In this document: piece after piece, positions 1-10,300 of the stretch
How positions within the stretch are numbered: the stretch's first letter is position 1
Layout: each line of letters begins with the position of its first letter
Assembly: GCA_020796225.1 (NCBI GenBank)
Contig: CM036759.1
Span: forward strand, 67,246,590-67,310,589
Source: Arion vulgaris
Lineage: Eukaryota; Mollusca; Gastropoda; Stylommatophora; Arionidae
Direction: 5' to 3'
DNA length: 64,000 nt
The notes under the pieces: model-generated
What the model saw: only the letters and a program-made list of their open reading frames with translations
Told to the model about the DNA's origin: nothing
Database searches by the model: none
Position numbers and translations under genes: made by a program

Positions 1-383
1 TCTCATGGGTACAAGTTTGGACATGCCAGACAGTGTCGTCTTCGTGGTAGAGAGAGAGATATACTAATCAACTTCTCATGGGTACAAGTTTGGACATGCC
101 AGACAGTGACGTCTTCGTGGTAGAGAGAGAAGATATACTAATCAACTTCTCATGGGTACAAGTTTGGACATGCCAGACAGTGTCGTCTTCGTGGTAGAGA
201 GAGAAGATATACTAATCAACTTCTCATGGGTACAAGTTTGGACATGCCAGACAGTGTCGTCTTCGTAGTAGAGAGAGAAGATATACTAATCAACTTCTCA
301 TGGGTACAAGTTTGGACATGCCAGACAGTGTCGTCTTCGTGGTAGAGAGAGAAGATATAGTAATCAACTTCTCATGGGTACGG
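1..383. repeat. 74-bp tandem repeat, about 5 copies
   Basis: Units begin at 1, 74, 148, 222, 296 and 370, each with the phrase TCTCATGGGTACAAGTTTGG followed by GACATGCCAGACAGTG. The first unit is 73 bp and the others 74 bp. Copies differ by only a few substitutions, so the expansion is recent. The array runs off the left edge of the window. It lies upstream of a strong 3' splice site at 600 and may therefore be intronic. Confidence 0.95.
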
Positions 384-465
384 TGAGCAAATGGACTTTA
401 GGATGGCTGCTGCAGCGGAGGACATAGCATGCATGGGACTGCCCAATGTGCCTTGACGTCGATCG

Positions 466-516
466 CATAACATAACATAACATAACATAACATAACATAA
501 CATAACATAACATAAC
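466..516. repeat. (CATAA)10 microsatellite
   Basis: Ten uninterrupted CATAA pentamers lie between the 74-bp array and the putative terminal exon. Confidence 0.97.
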
Positions 517-600
517 GGTATTACAAGCAGTAACTACATGTTTTAAAAAAAGAAAAAAAAACATTTTAGTTAAATATCTCAATTCTGTCTTCTTTCGCAG

Positions 601-802
601 ACATGTCATCTTTGCTGAAAACCAACATGATACGTACGCTGGAACCAGCTTCCCTGGACTGTTGGACTTACTCTTTGAGATTGAGAAAGAGCCGGAGAGA
701 TGGGAGACAGTCAAGCAACACTTCCACGTTATTTTAACAATTATCCAGACTGCAGGAATTACCTTAAGAGATGCAACAAGCTTCATGTCTGAAACTCTTT
801 AA
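601..802 (+). CDS. Probable 3' terminal coding exon of an unidentified host gene (partial)
   Basis: A pyrimidine-rich tract ending TTCTTTCGCAG at 600 is a good 3' splice acceptor. From 602 one frame is open for 66 codons and ends with TAA at 800-802, so the intron would be phase 2, with base 601 completing a split codon. The peptide looks like a real folded protein: it contains FPGLLDLLFEIEKEPERWET and then KQHFHVILTIIQTAGITLRD, amphipathic and acidic, as in a helical C-terminal domain. There is no start codon, and earlier exons would lie upstream of the window. A second frame from the ATG at 603 is open for 45 codons but has an arginine/serine-rich, non-protein-like composition. I do not recognise the family. 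It could be a decayed exon or part of an element. The surroundings are otherwise repeats, which makes it the only plausible host coding sequence seen. Confidence 0.55.
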
Positions 803-882
803 CATTGAAATTGTGCCTTAACCCGTGCCATACCACGGACCACTTTAGCGGCATATACATGTTAGCCAATTATACCACCTTC

Positions 883-1475
883 TTCTTCTCTTCCACCATT
901 TACTTCTTTATGGAAGTGTTGGGGTGAAACGTAGTGATCTTGTGTGTGCTTGTTCTTCTCTTCCACCATTTACTTCTTTATTGAAGTGTTGGGGTGAAAC
1001 GTAGTGATCTTTTGTGTGCTTTTTAAGGCACTTTGTAAGCTGATATTCATGTTCGTAAGGCTGTTCTTGATGCCGTCGCTCCATCTTTGCGTGGTCTTCC
1101 TCTTGCCTTGTACTCATTATACTTTTTCTATCTGGTTCTCTGTGGTAGGCGATACCAGGACATCCTGGTCAGGTGTCCAAACCATTTAATCTGTTGTTCT
1201 TTTATGAATTGCATAACTGGTTTCACATCCAGTCTCCTTCTGATTTTTTTCATTTCTAATTTTGTCTCTTATTGTCACACCTGCAGCTCTTCTAAGACAC
1301 CTCATCTCTGTCGTTATAATTTTCCGCTCATTAGCTGCTGTTATTGGCCATGTTTGACACTGGTAACATAGTGTTGGCCAGAAAATCTTTCTTATGAGAT
1401 TTGCTTTAGTTGTTAGCGGTATCTCTTTCTGTGACAACAGTGGTGTTAACTGTGGCATTATACCGTCAAATACTA
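883..1475 (-). mobile_element. 5'-truncated non-LTR retrotransposon, RT C-terminal region
   Basis: Reading the minus strand from 1458, the frame contains LCYQCQTWPITAANERKIIT followed by EMRCLRRAAGVT and KIRNE. This is the conserved region downstream of the reverse-transcriptase core in CR1/RTE-like LINEs. The frame then decays through 1190-1010 (STRQEEDHAKMERR resembles the usual GRPRKRW-type basic stretch). The 3' untranslated end is duplicated with a 70-bp period (883 and 953). The catalytic RT core is absent. The same 3' end recurs at 63617-63680. Confidence 0.85.
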
Positions 1476-1499
1476 TAATATCTTTTCATATGGGGACCT

Positions 1500-1551
1500 T
1501 TCATTGCTTTTTTACTTAAATATGGTAACTCACCTAAATGCAATGATGATG

Positions 1552-1613
<62 letters not shown>
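1500..1613 (+). mobile_element. rep-B 3' tail fragment with (AATC)n
   Basis: ACTCACCTAAATGCAATGATGATGATT leads into about 14 AATC units. The same order, an ACTCACTGAAGTGTAATGATG-like phrase followed by AATC repeats, is seen at 63520-63570. This copy faces the minus-strand rep-B copy that follows, tail to tail. Confidence 0.7.
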
Positions 1614-1615
<2 letters not shown>

Positions 1616-1975
1616 GACTATACTTAACATTACAAGTGTTTATCGTATTTGAGTGATTGATAGAAAGAAACATCATCATTGCATTTCGATGAGTAACCAT
1701 GTGTGCTCCGATCTCTTTCTTACACAGGAAGATCTCAGCAGCAATGCACGAACTCCGTAGCACCGGCGGTTATTGCCGATGCAATTTAGAAGATGGTAAA
1801 CATATTTTGTAGAAATTTTATTTAAAAATTCTTCTCATGATTTTTGCCCAGACATCGGCTCTGGAGTATGCTCTTCTCGACTTTGACCTGCAAAGGTTTC
1901 TTTTAACGTGCTCAACATGAACACGAGACATACGTTTTATCGTCCATCTCCGATAGAACTAAGAACTCGATCTCA
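1614..1975 (-). mobile_element. rep-B dispersed repeat (AATC-tailed retroposon)
   Basis: Shared with 60963-61385 and, inverted, with 63268-63570 and 44208-44462. Marker phrases are GAGTAACCATGTGTGCTCCG, CAGCAATGCACGAACTCCGT and TACGTTTTATCGTCCATCTC. The tetranucleotide tail and the absence of terminal inverted repeats suggest a SINE or a LINE 3' end. No coding frame is visible. Confidence 0.75.
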
Positions 1976-1977
1976 CT

Positions 1978-2136
1978 TATACTATGATGGATCTCTGGAA
2001 AAGTTAAAGAGAATGTTAATGGTGGGCATGTATACTATGATGGATCTCTGGAAAAGTTAAAGAGAAGGTTAATGGTGGGCATGTATACTATGATGGATCT
2101 CTGGAAAAGTTAAAGAGAATGTTAATGGTGGGCTTG
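1978..2136. repeat. 53-bp tandem triplication within the rep-B terminus
   Basis: Three copies start at 1978, 2031 and 2084, each TATACTATGATGGATCTCTG followed by GAAAAGTTAAAGAGAA. The phrase GATCTCTGGAAAA is the single-copy end of rep-B at 61298, so this is a local triplication involving an element segment. Confidence 0.9.
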
Positions 2137-2292
2137 TTTTCTAGAAGACTGGGGACGACTATGAGGACGGTGGTAAGAGAATATTAAAGAAACATTGAAT
2201 ATGACGTTGGAGGATGCAGGAGAACTAGCTAGTGATCGAGGGTTTTTCAAGCGGGTTGTGATGAAAGCGAGGTTCTGCAAAAGAACATGATG
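2137..2292 (+). mobile_element. RTE-type LINE C-terminal fragment
   Basis: The plus strand encodes NIKETLNMTLEDAGELASDR followed by GFFKRVVMKARF. This is typical of the last residues of RTE-like reverse transcriptases (TLEDAGELAxDRxxF). A related but frameshifted copy is at 31590-31790. Only the extreme C-terminus remains. Confidence 0.7.
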
Positions 2293-2436
2293 TATGATGA
2301 TCTGAAACAACACTCCCTCCTCCCCATCTACCCCTTCTTGAAACCTTGATTATTGTATACTTTGTTTAAAAACCCCTTTATTATTATATGTCGAGAAAAT
2401 AAAAGTACCATAATTATTGATTCTCATTGTGTCTTG

Positions 2437-2482
2437 TGTCTTTTTCTTGATAAAGGCTTTCTGGTCGAAACGTTGGTTGAGC
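2437..2482 (+). other. Conserved GATAAAGGC...GGTCGAAACGTTG motif (possible ribozyme-like stem)
   Basis: CTTGATAAAGGCTTTCTGGT is followed by CGAAACGTTG. The same motif occurs in the inverted arms of the elements at 3170-13176 and 52905-53167. The GATNA, short hairpin, GAAAC order resembles a hammerhead core, but two core positions deviate. This is family resemblance only and activity is not shown. Confidence 0.4.
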
Positions 2483-2576
2483 ATTATGTTAAACTTTGTG
2501 AAAGTAATGCATTTTAATAAAATAATTCGCTTTTGGTATAAAGTTCTAATAACCATGAATAACAAGTAAAGCTTGT

Positions 2577-2824
2577 AGCTTGGGGGTCTCTGTGGCTGAG
2601 TGGTTAAGCCCTTTGCCTTGCGAGTCGAAGGTCGTGGGTTCGAATCCGGACCTCGTCCTTCTGTTCACGAGTGCATTTTTTTCCAGAGACCCTAGGATTG
2701 TTGCCGGAGCTACGGAGTTCGTGCTTTGTGCAATACTCTCGGCAGGTGGCGTGTCATTTCTGCGGAGAGGAACCGAGCCATATGAGGTAAAACCCAGTGC
2801 AATGAAGTCAATCCTTCGGTTTTA
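2577..2824 (+). mobile_element. SINE-1, tRNA-derived SINE with 16-bp target-site duplication
   Basis: The head carries a pol III A-box-like TGGCTGAGTGGTTAAG (about 2592) and a B-box GGTTCGAATCC (about 2638), as in class II (Leu/Ser-type) tRNAs. A body of about 170 bp contains GTGCAATACTCTCGGCAGGT. It is flanked by AACAAGTAAAGCTTGT (2561-2576) and AACAAGTAAAGCTCGT (2825-2840), a 16-bp duplication with one mismatch, showing target-primed insertion. Relatives are at 49870, 50812 and 60646. Confidence 0.9.
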
Positions 2825-2878
2825 AACAAGTAAAGCTCGTTGCTGGAACCAGAAAGGAAAAAGAAAAAGAGACAAATT

Positions 2879-3152
2879 CACAGACAACACAGCTATTCAA
2901 TGCCATAAGAAAGTAAATTTATATCACAGACAACACAGCTATTCAATGCCATAAGAAAGTAAATTTATATCACAGACAACACAGCTATTCAATGCCATAA
3001 GAAAGTAAATTTATATCACAGACAACACAGCTATTCAATGCCATAAGAAAGTAAATTTATATCACAGACAACACAGCTATTCAATGCCATAAGAAAGTAA
3101 ATTTATATCACAGACAACACAGCTATTCAATGCCATAAGAAAGTAAATTTAT
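2879..3152. repeat. 46-bp tandem repeat, 6 copies
   Basis: Units start at 2879, 2925, 2971, 3017, 3063 and 3109 with CACAGACAACACAGCTATTC. Copies are nearly identical. Confidence 0.97.
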
Positions 3153-3360
3153 TTTGTAACGACTGGCCATGGCGAAACACGTAAAAACAAAATACTGTAG
3201 TTTTACAAAATACAAAAACAATAACAATACACATCAACGTTTCGACCAAAAGGCCTTCGACCTAAAATTAAAATATGTGATTAAAAACGAATAACGAAAT
3301 TAGGACCGTTATGAATTTATTGTTGAATTCTATATATTCTGTGCCGTGTAAGAAGTCTGA

Positions 3361-4297
3361 ATTACTTCACTTCTATTGTATCTTTTACTTCACTTCTATT
3401 GTATCTTTTACTTCACTTCTATTGTATCCTTTACTTCACTTCTATTGTATCTTTTACTTCACTTCTATCGTATCTTTACTCACTTCTATTGTATCTTTAC
3501 TCACTTCTATTGTATCTTTTACTTCACTTCTATTGTATCCTTTACTTCACTTCTATTGTATCTTTTACTTCACTTCTATTGTATCTTTTACTCACTTCTA
3601 TTGTATCTTGCTTCATCTTGTATCTTTTACTTCACTTCTATTGTATCTTTTACTTCACTTCTATTGTATCCTTTACTTCACTTCTATTGTATCTTTTACT
3701 TCACTTCTATTGTATCTTTTACTTCACTTCTATTGTATCTTTTACTTCACTTCTATTGTATCTTTTACTTCACTTCTATTGTATTTTTTACTTCACTTCT
3801 ATTGTATCTTTACTTCACTTCTATTGTACCCTTTACTTCACTTCTATTGTATCTTTACTTCACTTCTATTGTATCTTTACTTCACTTCTATTGTATCTTT
3901 ACTTCACTTCATCGTATCTTTACTTCACTTCTATTGTATCCTTTACTCACTTCTATTGTATCTTTTACTTACTTCTATTGTATCTTTACTTCACTTCTAT
4001 TGTATCCTTTTTCACTTCTATTGTATCTTTGCTTCACTTCTATTGTATCTTTACTTCACTTCTATTGTATCTTTACTTCACTTCTATTGTATCTTTACTC
4101 ACTTCTATTGTATCTTTACTCACTTCTATTGTATCTTTTACTTCACTTCTATTGTATCTTTTACTTCACTTCTATTGTATCCTTTACTTCACTTCTATTG
4201 TATCTTTTACTTCACTTCTATTGTATCTTTTACTTCACTTCTATTGTATCTTTACTTCACTTCTATTGTATCTTTACTTCACTTCTATTGTATCCTT
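3361..4297. repeat. 23-bp satellite array, about 41 copies
   Basis: The unit is TTTTACTTCACTTCTATTGT plus ATC, with 20-22-bp deletion variants. It sits exactly between the two inverted arms of the surrounding element. It has few stops on the plus strand, giving spurious 330-356-codon frames. Confidence 0.97.
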
Positions 4298-4385
4298 TGT
4301 TGAAAAAGGGCCCTTTTTGGTCGAAACGTTGCTGTGTATTGTTATTGTTTTTGTATTTTGTAAAACTACAGTACTTTTTTTGTTA

Positions 4386-7300
4386 CGTATTTCTCCATTG
4401 TTACATAGTTTTACTGTAGACTTCCCTTATAATGATGTGTTTCTCCATTGTTACATAGTTTTACTGTAGTCTTGTCTTATATTGATGTGTTTCTCCATTG
4501 TTACATAGTTTTACTGTAGTCTTCTCTTATATTGATGTGTTTCTCCATTGCTACATAGTTTTACTGTAGTCTTATCTTATAATGATGTATTTCTCCATTG
4601 TTACATAGTTTTATTGTAGTCTTCTCTTATAATGATGTGTTTCTCCATTGTTACATAGTTTTATTGTAGTCTTCTTTTATATTGATGTGTTTCTCCATTG
4701 TTACATAGTTTTACTGTAGTCTTGTCTTATATTGATGTGTTTCTCCATTGTTACATAGTTTTACTGTAGTCTTGTCTTATAATGATGTGTTTCTCCATTG
4801 TTACATAGTTTTACTGTAGTCTTGTCTTATATTGATGTGTTTCTCCATTGTTACATAGTTTTACTGTAGTCTTCCCATATAATGATGTGTTTCTCCATTG
4901 TTACATAGTTTTACTGTAGTCTTCCCTTATATTGATGTATTTCTCCATTGCTACATAGTTTTACTGTAGTCTTGTCTTATATTGATGTGTTTCTCCATTG
5001 TTACATAGTTTTACTGTAGTCTTCCCTTATATTGATGTGTTTCTCCATTGTTACATAGTTTTACTGTAGTCTTCCCTTATATTGATGTGTTTCGTCATTG
5101 TTACATAGTTTTACTGTAGTCTTCCCTTATATTGATGTATTTCTCCATTGTTACATAGTTTTACTGTAGTCTTCTCTTATATTGAAGTGTTTCTCCATTG
5201 TTACATAGTTTTACTGTAGTCTTCTCTTATATTGATGTGTTTCGCTATTGTTACATAGTTTTACTGTAGTCTTCCCTTATATTGATGTTTTTCTCCATTG
5301 TTACATAGTATTACTGTAGTCTTCCCTTATATTGATGTGTTTCGTCATTGTTACATAGTTTTACTGTAGTCTTCCCTTATATTGATGTATTTCTCCATTG
5401 TTACATAGTTTTACTGTAGTCTTCTCTTATATTGAAGTGTTTCTCCATTGTTACATAGTTTTACTGTAGTCTTCCCTTATATTGATGTGTTTCGTCATTG
5501 TTACATAGTTTTACTGTAGTTTTCCCCTTATATTGATGTATTTCTCCATTGTTACATAGTTTTACTGTAGTCTTCCCTTATAATGATGTGTTTCTCCATT
5601 GTTACATAGTTTTACTGTAGTCTTCCCTTATATTGATGTGTTTCTCCATTGTTACATAGTTTTACTGTAGTCTTCCCTTATATTGATGTGTTTCTCCATT
5701 GTTACATAGTTTTACTGTAGTCTTCCCTTATAATGATGTGTTTCTCCATTGTTACATAGTTTTACTGTAGTCTTCCCTTATATTGATGTGTTTCTCCATT
5801 GTTACATAGTTTTACTGTAGACTTCCTTATATTGATGTATTTTCTATTGTTACATAGTTTTACTGTAGTCTTGTCTTATATTGATGTGTTTCTCCATTGC
5901 TACATAGTTTTACTGTAGTATTCCCTTATATTGATGTGTTTCGTCATTGCTACATAGTTTTACTGTAGTCTTGTCTTATATTGATGTGTTTCTCCATTGT
6001 TACATAGTTTTACTGTAGTCTTCTCTTATAATGAAGTGTTTCTCCATTGTTACATAGTTTTACTGTAGTCTTCTCTTATATTGATGTATTTCTCCATTGT
6101 TACATAGTTTTACTGTAGTCTTCTCTTATATTGATGTGTTTCTCCATTGTTACATAGTTTTACTGTAGTCTTGTCTTATATTGATGTGTTTCTCCATTGC
6201 TACATAGTTTTACTGTAGTCTTCCCTTATATTGATGTGTTTCGTCATTGTTACATAGTTTTACTGTAGTCTTGTCTTATATTGATGTGTTTCTCCATTGT
6301 TACATAGTTTTACTGTAGTCTTCTCTTATATTGATGTGTTTCTCCATTGTTACATAGTTTTACTGTAGTCTTCCCTTATATTGATGTGTTTCTCCATTGT
6401 TACATAGTTTTACTGTAGTCTTCCCTTATATTGATGTGTTTCTCCATTGTTACATAGTTTTACTGTAGTCTTGTCTTATATTGATGTGTTTCTCCATTGC
6501 TACATAGTTTTACTGTAGACTTCCCTTATATTGATGTGTTTCTCCATTGTTACATAGTTTTACTGTAGTCTTCCCTTATATTGATGTGTTTCTCCATTGT
6601 TACATAGTTTTACTGTAGTCTTCTCTTATATTGATGTGTTTCTCCATTGTTACATAGTTTTTCTGTAGTCTTCCCTTATATTGATGTGTTTCTCCATTGT
6701 TACATAGTTTTACTGTAGTCTTGTCTTATATTGATGTGTTTCTCCATTGTTACATAGTTTTACTGTAGTCTTGTCTTATAATGATGTGTTTCTCCATTGT
6801 TACATAGTTTTATTGTAGTCTTCTTTTATATTGATGTGTTTCTCCATTGTTACATAGTTTTACTGTAGTCTTGTCTTATAATGATGTGTTTCTCCATTGT
6901 TACATAGTTTTACTGTAGTCTTGTCTTATAATGATGTGTTTCTCCATTGTTACATAGTTTTATTGTAGTCTTCTTTTATATTGATGTGTTTCTCCATTGT
7001 TACATAGTTTTACTGTAGTCTTCCCTTATAATGATGTGTTTCTCCATTGTTACATAGTTTTACTGTAGTCTTCCCTTATAATGATGTGTTTCTCCATTGT
7101 TACATAGTTTTACTGTAGTCTTCCCTTATATTGATGTGTTTCGTCATTGTTACATAGTTTTACTGTAGTCTTCCCTTATATTGATGTATTTCTCCATTGT
7201 TACATAGTTTTACTGTAGTCTTCCCTTATAATGATGTGTTTCTCCATTGTTACATAGTTTTACTGTAGTCTTCCCTTATATTGATGTGTTTCTCCATTGT

Positions 7301-10300
7301 TACATAGTTTTACTGTAGTCTTCCCTTATATTGATGTGTTTCTCCATTGTTACATAGTTTTACTGTAGTCTTCCCTTATAATGATGTGTTTCTCCATTGT
7401 TACATAGTTCTACTGTAGTCTTCCCTTATAATGATGTGTTTCTCCATTGTTACATAGTTTTACTGTAGTCTTCCCTTATATTGATGTGTTTCGTCATTGT
7501 TACATAGTTTTACTGTAGTCTTCCCTTATATTGATGTATTTCTCATTGTTACATAGTTTTACTGTAGTCTTCCCTTATAATGATGTGTTTCTCCATTGTT
7601 ACATAGTTTTACTGTAGTCTTCCCTTATATTGATGTGTTTCTCCATTGTTACATAGTTTTACTGTAGTCTTCCCTTATATTGATGTGTTTCTCCATTGTT
7701 ACATAGTTTTACTGTAGTCTTCCCTTATAATGATGTGTTTCTCCATTGTTACATAGTTTTACTGTAGTCTTCCCTTATATTGATGTGTTTCTCCATTGTT
7801 ACATAGTTTTACTGTAGACTTCCCTTATATTGATGTATTTCTCTATTGTTACATAGTTTTACTGTAGTCTTCTCTTATATTGAAGTGTTTCTCCATTGTT
7901 ACATAGTTTTACTGTAGTATTCTCTTATATTGATGTATTTCTCCATTGTTACATAGTTTTACTGTAGTCTTCTCTTATATTGATGTGTTTCTCCATTGTT
8001 ACATAGTTTTACTGTAGTCTTGTCTTATATTGATGTGTTTCTCCATTGTTACATAGTTTTACTGTAGTCTTCCCTTATATTGATGTGTTTCTCCATTGTT
8101 ACATGGTTTTACTGTAGTCTTCCCTTATATTGATGTGTTTCTCCATTGTTACATAGTTTTACTGTAGTCTTCTCTTATATTGATGTGTTTCTCCATTGCT
8201 ACATAGTTTTACTGTAGACTTCCCTTATATTGATGTGTTTGTCCATTGTTACATAGTTTTACTGTAGTCTTCCCTTATATTGATGTGTTTCTCCATTGTT
8301 ACATAGTTTTACTGTAGTCTTCTCTTATATTGATGTGTTTCTCCATTGTTACATAGTTTTACTGTAGTCTTCTCTTATAATGATGTGTTTCTCCATTGTT
8401 ACATAGTTTTATTGTAGTCTTCTTTTATATTGATGTGTTTCTCCATTGTTACATAGTTTTACTGTAGTCTTGTCTTATAATGATGTGTTTCTCCATTGTT
8501 ACATAGTTTTACTGTAGTCTTGTCTTATAATGATGTGTTTCTCCATTGTTACATAGTTTTATTGTAGTCTTCTTTTATATTGATGTATTTCTCCATTGTT
8601 ACATAGTTTTACTGTAGTCTTCCCTTATATTGATGTGTTTCGTCATTGTTACATAGTTTTACTGTAGTCTTCTCTTATAATGATGTGTTTCGTCATTGTT
8701 ACATAGTTTTACTGTAGTCTTGTCTTATATTGATGTGTTTCTCCATTGTTACATAGTTTTACTGTAGTCTTGTCTTATAATGATGTGTTTCTCCATTGTT
8801 ACATAGTTTTACTGTAGTCTTCTCTTATAAAGATGTGTTTCTCATTGTTACATAGTTTTACTGTAGTCTTCTTTATATTGATGTGTTTCTCCATTGTTAC
8901 ATAGTTTTACTGTAGTCTTGTCTTATAATGATGTGTTTCTCCATTGTTACATAGTTTTATTGTAGTCTTCTTTTATATTGATGTGTTTCTCCATTGTTAC
9001 ATAGTTTTACTGTAGTCTTCCCTTATATTGATGTGTTTCTATATTGTTACATAGTTTTACTGTAGTCTTGTCTTATAATGATGTGTTTCGTCATTGTTAC
9101 ATAGTTTTACTGTAGTCTTTCTTATATTGATGTATTTCTCATTGTTACATAGTTTTACTGTAGTCTTCTCTTATAATGATGTGTTTCTCCATTGTTACAT
9201 AGTTTTACTGTAGTCTTCTTTTATAATGATGTGTTTCGTCATTGTTACATAGTTTTACTGTAGTCTTCTCTTATATTGATGTATTTCTCATTGTTACATA
9301 GTTTTACTGTAGTCTTCCCTTATATTGATGTGTTTCTTCATTGTTACATAGTTTTACTGTAGTCTTCCCTTATAATGATGTGTTTCTCCATTGTTACATA
9401 GTTTTACTGTAGTCTTGTCTTATATTGATGTGTTTCTCCATTGTTACATAGTTTTACTGTAGTCTTCTCCTATAATGATGTGTTTCTCCATTGTTACATA
9501 GTTTTACTGTAGTCTTCTTTTATAATGATGTGTTTCGCCATTGTTACATAGTTTTACTGTAGTCTTCCCTTATATTGATGTATTTCTCCATTGTTACATA
9601 GTTTTACTGTAGTCTTCTCTTATAATGATGTGTTTCTCCATTGCTACATAGTTTTATTGTAGTCTTCTCTTATATTGATGTATTTCTCCACTGTTACATA
9701 GTTTTACTGTAGTCTTCTCTTATAATGATGTGTTTCTCCAATGCTACATAGTTTTACTGTAGTCTTGTCTTATATTGATGTGTTTCTCCATTGCTACATA
9801 GTTTTACTGTAGTCTTCTCTTATATTGATGTGTTTCGTCATTGTTACATAGTTTTACTGTAGTCTTCCCTTATATTGATGTATTTCTCCATTGTTACATA
9901 GTTTTACTGTAGTCTTGTCTTATAATGATGTGTTTCTCCATTGTTACATAGTTTTACTGTAGTCTTCCCTTATATTGATGTGTTTCGTCATTGTTACATA
10001 GTTTTACTGTAGTCTTCCCTTATATTGATGTGTTTCTCCATTGTTACATAGTTTTACTGTAGTCTTCTCCTATAATGATGTGTTTCTCCATTGTTACATA
10101 GTTTTACTGTAGTCTTCCCTTATATTGATGTGTTTCTCCATTGTTACATAGTTTTACTATAGTCTTCTCTTATATTGATGTGTTTCTCCATTGTTACATA
10201 GTTTTACTGTAGTCTTCCCTTATATTGATGTGTTTCTCCATTGTTACATAGTTTTACTGTAGACTTCCCTTATATTGATGTGTTTCTCCATTGTTACATA

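Noticed and set aside
3376..4469. 330-356-codon plus frames in three phases
   Set aside because: They come from the 23-bp satellite. The same peptide cycles through all three phases.
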